Source of the DNA: Halalkalibacillus sediminis
GTDB lineage: Bacteria; Bacillota; Bacilli; Bacillales; Alkalibacillaceae
NCBI RefSeq assembly: GCF_002844535.1
Contig: NZ_PJNH01000002.1
Coordinates: 1 to 64,000, forward strand
Direction of reading: 5' to 3'
Length of the DNA: 64,000 bases
In this document: positions 48,494 to 57,548 of the stretch, in pieces
Layout: the number at the start of each line of letters is the position of its first letter
How positions within the stretch are numbered: position 1 is the stretch's first letter
Position numbers and translations under genes: made by a program
The notes under the pieces: generated by a model
Told to the model about the DNA's origin: nothing
Database searches by the model: none
The model's input: the letters and a program-made list of their open reading frames with translations, nothing else

Positions 48494-49139
48494 ACCAGTT
48501 AAACTAATGATAGTGGATGATCATCATGTAGTCCGTCAAGGTCTGGCTTTTTACTTTACGAAAGATAAGCAATTTGAAGTGGTGGCTGAGGGCAGTAATG
48601 GATTAGAGGCACTTTCATTTTTAGAAAAAGGTCTAGAAGTTGATGTGATTTTACTTGATTTATCTATGCCTGAAATGGATGGAGTGGAAGCAACAAAGGA
48701 AATTAAGCATAGATATCCTCATCAAAAGATTCTCATTCTAACGAGTTTTGGAGATCAAGATAATGTAATTTCTGCTGTGAGGGCCGGAGCAGATGGCTAT
48801 TGCTTGAAAGACACTGAGCCCGAAGAATTAATATCAGCGATTCAAAAAGTTTTCAAAGGTGATAAGAATATTGACCCCAAAGTGGCAAACCACTTATTTC
48901 AACATGTAAATAATGAAGAGTCTGAGGATTCAAAAGCAATACAGGAGCTTACGAAGCGTGAAAGAGAAGTGTTGGTTGAAATAGCTAAAGGTAAAAACAA
49001 TAAAGAGATTGCGGAATCCTTATTTGTAACCGAAAAGACGATAAAAACACATATTTCAAATCTGTTCTCTAAGCTTCCTGTCAGCGATCGGACACAGGCT
49101 GCACTTTTTGCGGTCAAAAATAAGATAGCTAACGACTAG
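48486..49139 (+). CDS. NarL/FixJ-family response regulator (AirR/YhcZ type)
   Basis: 217 residues. Receiver domain with acidic pocket D11/D12, phospho-acceptor D58 (VILLDLSMPEMDGVEA) and the conserved Thr/Ser and Lys (LTSFGD; CLKD). A LuxR-type helix-turn-helix follows (LTKREREVLVEIAKGKNNKE ... TVKTHISNLFSKL-like, about 150-205). It overlaps the kinase gene and completes a two-component system. Targets are not known; no nearby promoter motif is evident. Confidence 0.9.
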   Translation: MSEPVKLMIVDDHHVVRQGLAFYFTKDKQFEVVAEGSNGLEALSFLEKGLEVDVILLDLSMPEMDGVEATKEIKHRYPHQKILILTSFGDQDNVISAVRAGADGYCLKDTEPEELISAIQKVFKGDKNIDPKVANHLFQHVNNEESEDSKAIQELTKREREVLVEIAKGKNNKEIAESLFVTEKTIKTHISNLFSKLPVSDRTQAALFAVKNKIAND

Positions 49140-49143
49140 ATAA

Positions 49144-49175
49144 GAAAGCATCTGAAAAATTCAGGTGCTTTTTAT
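49144..49175 (+). terminator. Terminator after the two-component system
   Basis: The stem AAAGCATCTG / CAGGTGCTTT with loop AAAAATT is followed by TTATTTATT, within 10 bp of the stop codon. Confidence 0.85.
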
Positions 49176-49312
49176 TTATTCACCTTTCTAAGACCCTGGT
49201 ATGAAAAAAGATGATAAATACTACTTAGCACTTTTCAAACCACCCTCCGATGTTAGCCAGCCGAGAATCTTTTAGACTCAGTATTAGTTACAAAAAATAT
49301 AGGAGGGTAAAT

Positions 49313-49852
49313 ATGAGTGTACTAGTAATCAGCGGTTCCGGAAGAGATCAATCCGTTTCCAGTGTGGTTGGAAATTGGATCAGCTCGGAGTTTGGTTTTA
49401 AGCATTTCAATCTTTCAAAAAACAAATTACCGGTATTTGATGGAAGTGAACTCACGACCGAATCACAGAATGTCCAATTGATGCTTACAGAGATGAAAAA
49501 GGCTGAAGCAATCATCATGATTGCTCCAGAATATCATGGGGCAATCAGTGGAGCTTTAAAAAATGCATTAGATTACACGAACAATGATATTTTTGAGGAG
49601 AAGCCAGTCTTGTTGCTCGCAGTTGCAGGTGGAGGAAAAGGAGGCATAAATGCCCTGAATAATCTAAGAACGATTCTACGTGCACTTTATGCAGATGTTA
49701 GCCCTAGACAATTCGTGGTAGATTCGGATGCATTGGATGAGCCAAAATTGAGTGAAAATCTATTTGATTGTATCAATGGGTTCCTGCTGAAAAAATCCAT
49801 TTTTGATCGTCGGGAAGTCAGTGACTATACTTTAAGCGGAGGAGAATTGTGA
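49313..49852 (+). CDS. NADPH-dependent FMN reductase family (azoreductase-like)
   Basis: 179 residues of flavodoxin-like fold: VISGSGRDQS at the start (phosphate-binding loop), APEYHGAISGALKNALDY (about 72-90) as the FMN-binding signature, and LAVAGGGKGG (about 103-112). These mark the NADPH-dependent FMN/azobenzene reductase family (B. subtilis YhdA type). ATG at 49313 follows AGGAGGGT; the upstream in-frame extension lacks a site. It overlaps the next gene by 4 bp, so the two are co-transcribed. Confidence 0.85.
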   Translation: MSVLVISGSGRDQSVSSVVGNWISSEFGFKHFNLSKNKLPVFDGSELTTESQNVQLMLTEMKKAEAIIMIAPEYHGAISGALKNALDYTNNDIFEEKPVLLLAVAGGGKGGINALNNLRTILRALYADVSPRQFVVDSDALDEPKLSENLFDCINGFLLKKSIFDRREVSDYTLSGGEL

Positions 49853-50547
49853 AGATGGAAATTAAATCAGTTGTATTACAAACAGGAAAATTAGAAGAGA
49901 TGAGAGAGTTCTACTGTGAGGTATTAGGCTTTCCAATGACCTTGGATGGCGAGGACCGCTTCAGTATATCAATAGGGGATAGTGTACTTGAATACACCTC
50001 AAGCGAAGCCCAAGAAAACCCTTTTTATCACTTTGCTTTTAATATTCCACCCAATAAATTTGAAGAGGCAAAATCATGGATCAAGGAGAGAGTAACGTTA
50101 AATAAGGAAGAAGGTAAAGACGAAGTGTATTTTGATCATCTAAACGCAAATGCATTATACTTCGAAGATCCCGCAGGAAACATTGTGGAATTAATTGCAA
50201 GACAGAAGGTATCAATGCCCAGCATCAGGCCGTTTTCCATTGAGAGTATCATAAATATAAGTGAGATAAGCTTAGTGGTCGATGACGCATTATCAGTTGG
50301 GAAAGAAATGCAGGCAATAGGAGTAAAGAGAAGAATCGATAAAGAAGTTGAATCAGGTGTTCTGAATTTCATGGGTGAGCCAGATAACGATTCGTTTGTT
50401 CTCTTACTAGAGGAAGGGAGAAAGTGGTTTTTTTCTGATAAAATCTCGATTGCTTACCCTGTTGAGATCACTTTAGATGGAAATAGAAAAATTTCTCTTA
50501 ACTCAAGTGGAGAGGTTAAAGTAAGTCCTTCAATTGAAGAACTCTAA
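49849..50547 (+). CDS. VOC-family protein with two glyoxalase-like modules
   Basis: 232 residues: a first VOC module (about 1-115; LQTGKLEEMREFYCEVLGFP, FEDPAGNIVELIAR) and a second, more degenerate one (about 135-225). Metal ligands are only partly evident, so the reaction cannot be named. The start (GTG 49849 or ATG 49855) overlaps the flavin reductase gene and follows GGAGGA. An operon with a flavin reductase suggests a role in redox or detoxification of small molecules; this is an inference. Confidence 0.75.
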   Translation: MKMEIKSVVLQTGKLEEMREFYCEVLGFPMTLDGEDRFSISIGDSVLEYTSSEAQENPFYHFAFNIPPNKFEEAKSWIKERVTLNKEEGKDEVYFDHLNANALYFEDPAGNIVELIARQKVSMPSIRPFSIESIINISEISLVVDDALSVGKEMQAIGVKRRIDKEVESGVLNFMGEPDNDSFVLLLEEGRKWFFSDKISIAYPVEITLDGNRKISLNSSGEVKVSPSIEEL

Positions 50548-50841
50548 CCACCATGGATAATCGTATTGCCCGTCAGAGATTTGAAAAAAATTACCCATAA
50601 ACGCCAAATGAACAATGCCATAGTGGCCCAGCGTTGATTCCTTAATAGCATAAGTTGAAAATATGAAGAAATTGATTTTTTCTATTTCAAAATCAAGTTG
50701 CTCATGAGCTTGTTCCATCTCTTCCTCATTGAAATTCGTATAATTGATATAGTCTTGTTTCGTTGGGTTTGTGGCGATCGATACAATAATAAAAACGACT
50801 AGAAGCGCACCGATAATATACCGTTTTTTAACCTTTAACAT
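50530..50841 (-). CDS. Unknown membrane-anchored protein
   Basis: 103 residues with one N-terminal membrane helix (about 8-25, YIIGALLVVFIIVSIA) and a soluble outer part (YINYTNFNEEEMEQAHEQLD). Its end overlaps the convergent VOC gene by 18 bp. No family recognised. AAGAAGTGATGAT precedes the start. Confidence 0.6.
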   Translation of the reverse strand: MLKVKKRYIIGALLVVFIIVSIATNPTKQDYINYTNFNEEEMEQAHEQLDFEIEKINFFIFSTYAIKESTLGHYGIVHLAFMGNFFQISDGQYDYPWWLEFFN

Positions 50842-50893
50842 ATAATCATCACTTCTTTTTCTTAAAATAGTTGTGAAACTAGTTAGGTTTTAA

Positions 50894-51358
50894 CTATTGT
50901 ATTCTTAAGTACCTCTTTAAATCATTAATAGCTTGCGTGTGCATTCCTTCGTGAAAAATGGTTCTGCTTAAGACCTGTTCGATTGTGAACATCCCCATTT
51001 CGGTTGGTGGAAATTCTTCTTCCAATCGATCACCATAAAGTTCTTTGATTTTGGATGTTTGATTCTTCAATAAGTGCTTCAGTTCTTCGAAGGAAGGTGT
51101 CTCATCATCGAAGTCGGAGGGAGAATTGCCAAAGCCGAACCAATGGTTGAAAGAGTCAGGATACAAGTCGTCTTTTGTCAGGACCTTAATCCACATGTAT
51201 TGATCCATGTATATATGACCTAAGTTCCATCTGATATTATTGTTAAACACTTTTGGAATGAGTTCTGCTTCTTCTTCACTGACATTTTCTACATTCGATA
51301 AAAGTTCTTCCCGATAAGTTTCAAGTTGATTAAATAACACTTCTTGACGTTGGTTCAT
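50894..51358 (-). CDS. DinB-family protein
   Basis: 154 residues. The four-helix DinB/YfiT fold is suggested by RWNLGHIYMDQYMWIKVL (about 38-55) and FHEGMHTQAINDLKRYL (about 135-151), whose histidines would bind a divalent metal. Such proteins are thiol-S-transferase-like enzymes in Firmicutes, but the substrate cannot be told. A run of G precedes the ATG. Confidence 0.85.
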   Translation of the reverse strand: MNQRQEVLFNQLETYREELLSNVENVSEEEAELIPKVFNNNIRWNLGHIYMDQYMWIKVLTKDDLYPDSFNHWFGFGNSPSDFDDETPSFEELKHLLKNQTSKIKELYGDRLEEEFPPTEMGMFTIEQVLSRTIFHEGMHTQAINDLKRYLRIQ

Positions 51359-51429
51359 GTGAAGCCCCCCCTTATTTCCTATACGAGTATTTCGACATAA
51401 AAGAAATATCTCCTTTTCTCAAACCTTGA

Positions 51430-51466
51430 AAAAAACCATGGGAATCGATATAGACTCCCATGGTGC
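51430..51466 (-). terminator. Terminator of the YusW-like lipoprotein gene
   Basis: The inverted repeat ACCATGGGA / TCCCATGGT with loop ATCGATATAGAC is followed by a run of seven T on the minus strand. It lies about 10 bp after the stop codon. Confidence 0.88.
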
Positions 51467-51473
51467 ATGTATT

Positions 51474-52310
51474 TTATTCTTCTTTATCGTGTTTGAACTT
51501 CATTTCTTCTCCACTTTCATATGCTACTTCTAACTCAATTTTTTCAACGTTATCTTCATTGATTTCGAGCTCTTTAAATAATGCTTGTTTCATTTCCTCA
51601 ATCGAATGTTGACGGGTAAGATCCAGGTTATTAAGTAGGGATTCGATTTCTTCCTTCGCCTGAGAACCTTCAACTTCTTCGTTTCCTCGTTCAATTTCGG
51701 CTTCTTCGTTAACTTCATACTCGTATTCCCAACTATCTTGAGAGTTGAAATCAATGCTTAAACCGAACTCGGAGATAGCACCTGGGTCGGTGTTTTGGGA
51801 ACCTTTATGGTCGAATTCAATGATTTCTCCGGAGTTCAACTGGGTTTCCAGTTCAAATTCTTTTGCCTCTCCCGAAGATAGGTTGATAGCACTAAGCACC
51901 TCATCCTTCATGTCCACTAGGGGGCGGTCGGTTGTGATTGAGATCTTGGATAGCAATTCTTCGATTTCACTGGTCGCTTTTTGACCACTTACAGAATCTC
52001 CATTATCTCGTTCGATTTTAGTCTCTTCTACGTTATCACGTCTGTAATCATAGTCCCATTCGTTGTCATCAGAAAGTTCAACTTCTAAATCAAACTCGCG
52101 GACATCAGCAGTCCCTGCGTTCGATTCAGATTTTTCGTCATCTTTACTTGAAGTGTCTTCTTCTGACTCATTGCTTGTCTCACCATTTGATTCCTCTTGT
52201 TGATTCTCTTCGCCTGAAGTATCTTCTGAGTTGTTATCGGTTGGTTCCTCCGTCGTCCCGCACGCAACTAAAAATAAGAAAGTTACAAACAAAATAGATA
52301 ACTTATTCAT
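51474..52310 (-). CDS. Lipoprotein with two YusW-like domains
   Basis: 278 residues. Signal peptide with lipobox FLVAC, then a long acidic Glu/Ser/Asn-rich linker (about 20-70), then two related domains: about 72-170 (REFDLEVELSDDNEWDYDY ... EFDHK) and about 180-278 (SEFGLSIDFNSQDSWEYEY ... KFKHD). Both resemble YusW-type extracellular domains, so the gene arose by internal duplication. ATG at 52310 follows AAGGGTGATC. Function unknown. Confidence 0.8.
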   Translation of the reverse strand: MNKLSILFVTFLFLVACGTTEEPTDNNSEDTSGEENQQEESNGETSNESEEDTSSKDDEKSESNAGTADVREFDLEVELSDDNEWDYDYRRDNVEETKIERDNGDSVSGQKATSEIEELLSKISITTDRPLVDMKDEVLSAINLSSGEAKEFELETQLNSGEIIEFDHKGSQNTDPGAISEFGLSIDFNSQDSWEYEYEVNEEAEIERGNEEVEGSQAKEEIESLLNNLDLTRQHSIEEMKQALFKELEINEDNVEKIELEVAYESGEEMKFKHDKEE

Positions 52311-52410
52311 GCTGATCACCCTTCTTTGAAATTGTTGTTACTTGTATGTTACCCCGACTTGATTAATAACATCTGCCAGGAAGATTAAAATTTCATGAGG
52401 AGAAATTATG

Positions 52411-52442
52411 TGATAAAAAAAGAGATGCTGGTTCGCATCTCT
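52411..52442 (-). terminator. Terminator of the cystine-type ABC operon
   Basis: The stem AAAGAGATGC / GCATCTCTTT with loop GAACCA is followed by a T run on the minus strand, directly after the ATPase stop codon. Confidence 0.88.
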
Positions 52443-53195
52443 TTAAGGGTTTAATACTCGGTGTAAAAATTGTTGGGTTCGTTTTTCTTTAGGTGATTCG
52501 AGAACATCGGTAGGAGGACCTTGTTCAACAATGTAACCTCCGTCCATGAAAATAACGTGATCAGATACTTGTTTTGCGAACTGGACTTCGTGTGTAACAA
52601 TAGCAATCGTCCACCCTTCAAGGGCCAAGTCTTTGATAACACTTAGAACATCACCTACAAGTTCGGGGTCAAGGGCAGAGGTGGGTTCGTCGAAAAGGAG
52701 CAGCTGAGGCTCAATAGCAAGAGCTCTAGCAATCCCTACTCGTTGCTGTTGGCCTCCTGAAAGCTGGTGAGGGAATAAATCCATTTTATCCTCTAGACCT
52801 ACTTTCTTAAGTAACCTTTTCGCAAGTTCTTCTACTTCTTGTTTGTTCCTTTTTTGAACGACGATTGGTCCTTCGGTTACGTTCTGTAGCGCCGTTTTAT
52901 GTGGGAAAAGGTTGTACGTTTGAAAGACCATACCTGCCTTGCGACGTAATGTCAGCCAATCACTCTTAGAAACCTTCTTGTTGAAGTCTATTGAAAGTCC
53001 ATCATCAAATCGGTACTGCCCCTTGGTCGGTTCTTCTAGTGCATTCAAACAACGGAGAAGCGTGGTTTTACCAGAACCTGAAGGCCCCATAATCGTGACG
53101 ACTTTGCCTTTTTCTATTTCCAAATCAATGTCTTTAATAACCTCTAAATCACCGAATGACTTGGCTAATCCTTTGATAGATAACAATATGGGCAC
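52443..53195 (-). CDS. tcyC: Polar amino acid (cystine-type) ABC transporter ATP-binding protein
   Basis: 250 residues. ATPase with Walker [10 protein letters not shown] (about 36-44), Q-loop, signature [15 protein letters not shown] (about 143-157), Walker [14 protein letters not shown] and the switch His in IVTHE. It drives uptake by the permease and binding protein encoded upstream. The order binding protein-permease-ATPase matches tcyABC of B. subtilis. It starts 3 bp after the permease gene. Cystine is the likely substrate; see the binding protein. Confidence 0.85.
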   Translation of the reverse strand: MPILLSIKGLAKSFGDLEVIKDIDLEIEKGKVVTIMGPSGSGKTTLLRCLNALEEPTKGQYRFDDGLSIDFNKKVSKSDWLTLRRKAGMVFQTYNLFPHKTALQNVTEGPIVVQKRNKQEVEELAKRLLKKVGLEDKMDLFPHQLSGGQQQRVGIARALAIEPQLLLFDEPTSALDPELVGDVLSVIKDLALEGWTIAIVTHEVQFAKQVSDHVIFMDGGYIVEQGPPTDVLESPKEKRTQQFLHRVLNP

Positions 53196-53198
53196 CTC

Positions 53199-53903
53199 CT
53201 ATTTTGCGACATATCTGTTCAATCTCCGTTCGAGCATTTCTTGACCGATCGAGAGGATAAAACATATAACCCAGTAAATGACTGCGGCTTGCACGTATAA
53301 GAGCATGAAATCAAAAGTCCTCGCAGCAATTTCCTGTGCCTGACGAAACAGCTCAGTGACAAGTATCAAGGATGCCAATGATGTATCTTTTACTAAACTG
53401 ATAAATGTATTTGAAAGGGGTGGTACTGATACCCGGCTCGCTTGCGGTAAGATGATTCGCTTCAAGGTAGTTCCATGTGACATCCCGACTGTATAACCAG
53501 CCTCCCATTGTCCTTTAGGAATGGAAGAAATCGACGCACGGATGATTTCCGATGCATAAGCTCCTACATTTAAAGAAAATGCGATGACAGCACTCGGAAA
53601 TGGATCTATCGTCAGCCCAATGCTTCCCAAACCATAGAATACAATGAATAATTGAACAAGAAGGGGAGTACCCCTAATCGCTGAAACATACATCACTGCT
53701 GGTGCTCTAAGAATTCTTGATTTTGATAATCTTAGCAAAGCTGTTATAAGTGCAATTGTAATTCCGACTATAAACGAGATAAGGGTCAGTGGAATCGTAT
53801 ATTGAATCGCACCTTCAATCATTGGCCATAATGACTGCTTCACTAGTTCCCAACCATCAGTCCTCTCAGTGATTGAAAGAAGTAAATTATTGAGTAGAAA
53901 CAT
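53199..53903 (-). CDS. tcyB: Polar amino acid (cystine-type) ABC transporter permease
   Basis: About 234 residues. His/Glu/Gln/Arg/opine-type inner-membrane permease with five membrane helices and the EAA-like loop WEAGYTVGMSHGTTLKRIILPQ (about 150-170). The opening WPMIEGAIQYTIPLTLISF matches TcyB-type proteins. The start is uncertain: ATG at 53903 overlaps the binding-protein gene by 17 bp; no strong ribosome binding site separates the candidates, suggesting coupled translation. Confidence 0.85.
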   Translation of the reverse strand: MFLLNNLLLSITERTDGWELVKQSLWPMIEGAIQYTIPLTLISFIVGITIALITALLRLSKSRILRAPAVMYVSAIRGTPLLVQLFIVFYGLGSIGLTIDPFPSAVIAFSLNVGAYASEIIRASISSIPKGQWEAGYTVGMSHGTTLKRIILPQASRVSVPPLSNTFISLVKDTSLASLILVTELFRQAQEIAARTFDFMLLYVQAAVIYWVICFILSIGQEMLERRLNRYVAK

Positions 53904-54720
53904 CTTCGCCAAACCATTCTTCAGAGATTTCAGCTAGTGTTCCATCTTCTCTCATTTCAGCTAATGCTTCATTAAATGCTTCAACTAGTTTTTCATTTCC
54001 TTTGTTAAAAGCGAAGGCTGACTGTGAAACATCTTCTTCTTCAGCAGCAATTTTAATCGTCGGATCATTTGTTTCATTCATGTATTCAAGTACCGCAAGT
54101 TTATCGTTAACTGTTACGTCTACTCTGCCTTGTTTAATTAGTTCGATCGATTGGGCAAGTCCTTCTACTCCGATTAATTCTGCCCCGTTCTCTTCAGCAA
54201 TCGAACCAAAATTACTTGTAAGTGATTGTGCAGACTGCTTGCCTTCTAAGTCTTCAAATGAAGTGATATCCTCATTATCTTCTGGCACGACCACAACTGC
54301 CCCTGAATAAGTATATGGTTCAGAAAAGTCGTATTTTTCTTTACGGTCGTCAACATTGATTCCTACTTGATTGGCAATAACATCAAAACGTTCAGCGTTC
54401 AAGCCTGCGAACATTGAATCCCATTGCGTTTCGTGGAATTCAACTTCTATTCCCATGCGGTCAGCCACTTCTCTCATGACTTCTACGTCATACCCAGTTA
54501 GTTCATCTTCTTCATTGTGGAACGTGAAAGGAGCATAAGTACCCTCTGTTCCAACAGAAATCACGCCTTCATCCATAATTTCGTCATATAGGTTCGAGCT
54601 TGTTTCTTCATCGGAATCGTTTCCGCTATTATTTGAATCGGATTCCCCTTCATCCGTGCCACATGCAGCTAAGATTAAGAGCAATCCTGTAATGATCCAT
54701 AATAAGTTTAATTTTTTCAT
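53887..54720 (-). CDS. tcyA: Cystine-type ABC transporter substrate-binding lipoprotein
   Basis: 277 residues. Signal peptide with lipobox ILAAC, an acidic linker, then a family 3 solute-binding domain. DLEGKQSAQSLTSNFGSIAE and the following AELIGVEGLAQSIELIKQGR, VDVTVND resemble the TcyA group that binds L-cystine, and GTEGTYAPFTFHNE opens the domain. ATG at 54720 follows GGGGG; the longer frame has no site. It is the first gene of the three-gene operon. Substrate is inferred by similarity of the binding segment. Confidence 0.82.
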   Translation of the reverse strand: MKKLNLLWIITGLLLILAACGTDEGESDSNNSGNDSDEETSSNLYDEIMDEGVISVGTEGTYAPFTFHNEEDELTGYDVEVMREVADRMGIEVEFHETQWDSMFAGLNAERFDVIANQVGINVDDRKEKYDFSEPYTYSGAVVVVPEDNEDITSFEDLEGKQSAQSLTSNFGSIAEENGAELIGVEGLAQSIELIKQGRVDVTVNDKLAVLEYMNETNDPTIKIAAEEEDVSQSAFAFNKGNEKLVEAFNEALAEMREDGTLAEISEEWFGEDVSTQ

Positions 54721-54887
54721 GTTGAAAACCCCCAGTATTTTTATCGGAATTCTTGGTTCCAAAAGAGATTATATATTAGGTTTTACTATTTGTAAACCAA
54801 TTAAACTCTTTACTCTGAGGGATTTATATTAATGCTTAGTAAGCTTCTATCAATAAACCCGAATGAATTACTATGGATTAGAAATTG

Positions 54888-56078
54888 CTAGCGAGTAATC
54901 TGAAGTTTCTTTTCTAGATAAAAAGCGATGAATACACCACTGATTGCCATCAAAGCCCATATCCAGGCATGTAGGCTGAATGAAGCTATACCACTGAAAT
55001 AAGCTCCAACGTTGGCACCGAATGAAATGCATGCACCATAACCCATCAGAAAACCCCCTGCTAGGGAGGTAATCATCAACTTAGGAGGAATTTTACTGAA
55101 GCGGATTAAACCGGCTAATGACATGGTGATCAAAGCCCCACTGATTACGCCGAAATTCAACACACTTAAATTATTGAGAAATACGGACTGGTTAAGTGTT
55201 TTTACCGGTGCCTCTTCGCCCCAGTAAGACCAAGAGGAAGGATTAAGCCCAATATGCTGAGCAATTTTGGAGCCCCATGTAGTGAAAGCTGCTGTTAGTT
55301 TCCACGGACTGCCCTGGACGACCAAAACAGCTGCGTTCAAGCTCGCTATAAGTACTGCACCGACCCAAATAGGCCATGTTCCGAATAAAAATTTGGTCCA
55401 ACCGGCTCCTTTGGGCATGGGCGGAAGAGCAGGAGGACGAGTTCTCCTTTTATAGATATAAGAACCGACACCGATCAATGTAAAGATTATTAACTGTAAT
55501 AAAAGTGCGCCTTGAAATCCAAGGGGCGTGTCTTTTGCCAAAGAGATTTGGGGTCCGTTCGGTAAGGAAGTGTTCCAGAACGAGAAATGTACTGCGCCTA
55601 CTGTGGCACCGATTAAGAAACCTGAAGCAGTGAAAAGTAAGGCAGTTCTGCCACCTTTAGCTGTGTTCATTCTCCCGGGTGCTAGTCCGCTACCGAATTC
55701 CATCCCAAATCCAAAGATGAAAGCGCCGATGACAACTCCGGTTGTGACAGGTGAAATTGCTCCATCAGGTAGGTTTCCGGATAAACCTATATTGAATTGA
55801 AAAATTAACGTGAATAAAATTGTGACGACAACGAATTTAATCATATGCCCTCGAAGCATTTCGGTAATATGATCTTCCACTAAGTGACGATATACTGTCG
55901 CAAAACCGTATCGCGCATGAAATAATGTGAAACCGATAAAGAAACCTATAATAAACAGGAGTACGAATTGCCATCCTGAGTATATATAAGCTTGGTAGGC
56001 GATAATAATAGAAATGATAAAGAATATGGCAGTAATGATGTTTTGTGGTTTTCTATAACGTTTTTCGTTTTCAGACAT
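54888..56078 (-). CDS. YeeE/YedE-family sulfur-compound transporter
   Basis: 396 residues with about ten membrane helices. Two inverted halves each carry a glycine-rich pore motif (GFGMEFGSGLAPGRMN near 125-140; GGFLMGYGACISFGANVGAYFSGI near 340-363), as in YeeE/YedE thiosulfate-type transporters. In the second motif the family's usual GC-N is GAN and a Cys appears earlier (GAC). A GGAG site precedes the ATG. It lies next to the cystine-type importer, which fits sulfur uptake, and 24 bp behind the DUF4385 gene, so they may share a transcript. Confidence 0.82.
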   Translation of the reverse strand: MSENEKRYRKPQNIITAIFFIISIIIAYQAYIYSGWQFVLLFIIGFFIGFTLFHARYGFATVYRHLVEDHITEMLRGHMIKFVVVTILFTLIFQFNIGLSGNLPDGAISPVTTGVVIGAFIFGFGMEFGSGLAPGRMNTAKGGRTALLFTASGFLIGATVGAVHFSFWNTSLPNGPQISLAKDTPLGFQGALLLQLIIFTLIGVGSYIYKRRTRPPALPPMPKGAGWTKFLFGTWPIWVGAVLIASLNAAVLVVQGSPWKLTAAFTTWGSKIAQHIGLNPSSWSYWGEEAPVKTLNQSVFLNNLSVLNFGVISGALITMSLAGLIRFSKIPPKLMITSLAGGFLMGYGACISFGANVGAYFSGIASFSLHAWIWALMAISGVFIAFYLEKKLQITR

Positions 56079-56102
56079 TAGGGTACTCCTCTTATTTAAT
56101 AA

Positions 56103-56549
56103 TTATCCGAACTCTTTTTGATGTGCTCGCTTTTTTTCTAAATACGCTTCATCATTACGGACGATTTTCCACTTTTCTTCGAATATTTGTGCGGCTTCAG
56201 CTTTTTCTTCATCTATATCCCGGTCATTTATTTGACCATTTTCGTCATACTTTTGACCGCCTTTGTAGTTTGCGTATCGTCTCGCGCGTGTATAACCCAT
56301 TTGCAAAAACTTTCGTGCCATATCCATACCAACAAAGTCGTCTTCTTGTTTATATTGCTCAAAAAGCTCGTGAATTTTTTCGGAGGATTCCTTGGCTTTT
56401 TCTGGTGTTTTAAAGCGCCAATGGGGAAGTATTTCACTTTTGTAAGGTTCGACTAATAAAACTCCTTGCTCTCCTCGACCGACTTGATACTGATCAGGAT
56501 GTTTGCGGAAATCAATATTGTCAAAATCTTTATCGTAGTTGAATGCCAT
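56103..56549 (-). CDS. DUF4385-family protein
   Basis: 148 residues. FNYDKDFDNIDFRKHPDQYQ, VGRGEQGVLLVEPYKSEILP and HWRFKTPEKA match the DUF4385 family, whose function is unknown. ATG at 56549 follows AAGGAGTG. It probably leads the YeeE/YedE gene in one transcript. Confidence 0.85.
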   Translation of the reverse strand: MAFNYDKDFDNIDFRKHPDQYQVGRGEQGVLLVEPYKSEILPHWRFKTPEKAKESSEKIHELFEQYKQEDDFVGMDMARKFLQMGYTRARRYANYKGGQKYDENGQINDRDIDEEKAEAAQIFEEKWKIVRNDEAYLEKKRAHQKEFG

Positions 56550-56655
56550 AGATTTCACTCCTTCTTTTTTACATTCCCGAATTTAGACGATTATTAACTA
56601 TGCGACTTTAACAGGAACAGTGTAAAATGAGACGAAAGAGGGGAGAAGGATTGAT

Positions 56656-57462
56656 ATGAAAGAAGTAATTCAAATTATGGAACGGCCAAATACTTTGCGA
56701 TCGCTTGAAATTGAACTTAAAGAGATGGGAATTAAAAATGGAATGACAGTACTTGTTCATTCGTCATTATCGAAACTTGGGTGGGTCAGTGGGGGTTCAC
56801 AGGCTGTCATTCAAGCACTCATGAATGTACTGACTGAAGAAGGAACACTTGTGATGCCTAGCCAGAGCGCAGACCTTTCCGATCCTTCTGAATGGGAAAA
56901 TCCACCCGTGCCTGAGTCATGGTGGCCTATTATTCGTGAAGAGATGCCAGCTTTTGATGCTGAGAAAACACCTACGCGTCAAATGGGTACGATTGCGGAA
57001 GCATTCCGTACATATCCTGATGTCAAAAGGAGCAGTCATCCCACGTGTTCCTTCGCTGCATGGGGGAAAAATCGAGATGAAATTATTGGACAGCACGAAT
57101 TAGCATATGGTCTAGGGGAAGGTTCTCCTTTGAAGAAATTAAATGACTTAGATGCACATGTTCTTTTTCTAGGGACGAGTTATGAAACGAACACTTCTTT
57201 TCATCTTGGGGAATACCGTGCTCCAGGAGCTAAGATCGAGAAAGAAGGCTCGCCGATAATTGAAAATGGCAAACGCGCTTGGAAAGTGTATGAAGAGATT
57301 GAAATGAAGGAAGACCTTTTTGAAGAGGTAGGCAAGGCATTTGAAAAAGACCATCCAGTGAAACAGGGTAAAATGGGATTGGCTGATTCTAAGTTGTTTA
57401 AGGTGAGAGATGCCGTTGATTTTTCTGAGAAGTGGTTTACGAAACATCGTCAAGAAAATTAG
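56656..57462 (+). CDS. AAC(3)-family N-acetyltransferase (YokD-like)
   Basis: 268 residues of the antibiotic N-acetyltransferase family: VLVHSSLSKLGWVSGG (about 32-47), GTLVMPSQS, then PTRQMGTIAEAFR, RSSHPTCSFAAWG (about 123-135) and LFLGTSYETNTSFHLGEY near 172-189. These match AAC(3) enzymes and B. subtilis YokD. Chromosomal members in Bacillaceae do not necessarily confer aminoglycoside resistance. GGGGAGAAGG precedes the ATG. Confidence 0.85.
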   Translation: MKEVIQIMERPNTLRSLEIELKEMGIKNGMTVLVHSSLSKLGWVSGGSQAVIQALMNVLTEEGTLVMPSQSADLSDPSEWENPPVPESWWPIIREEMPAFDAEKTPTRQMGTIAEAFRTYPDVKRSSHPTCSFAAWGKNRDEIIGQHELAYGLGEGSPLKKLNDLDAHVLFLGTSYETNTSFHLGEYRAPGAKIEKEGSPIIENGKRAWKVYEEIEMKEDLFEEVGKAFEKDHPVKQGKMGLADSKLFKVRDAVDFSEKWFTKHRQEN

Positions 57463-57548
57463 CGGGTGGGGTTGGTAATGATTCACTGACATAATCACAT
57501 TCATTTTTTTCATACTAAGAGTGATATGACAGAAAAGGATGTGTAAAA

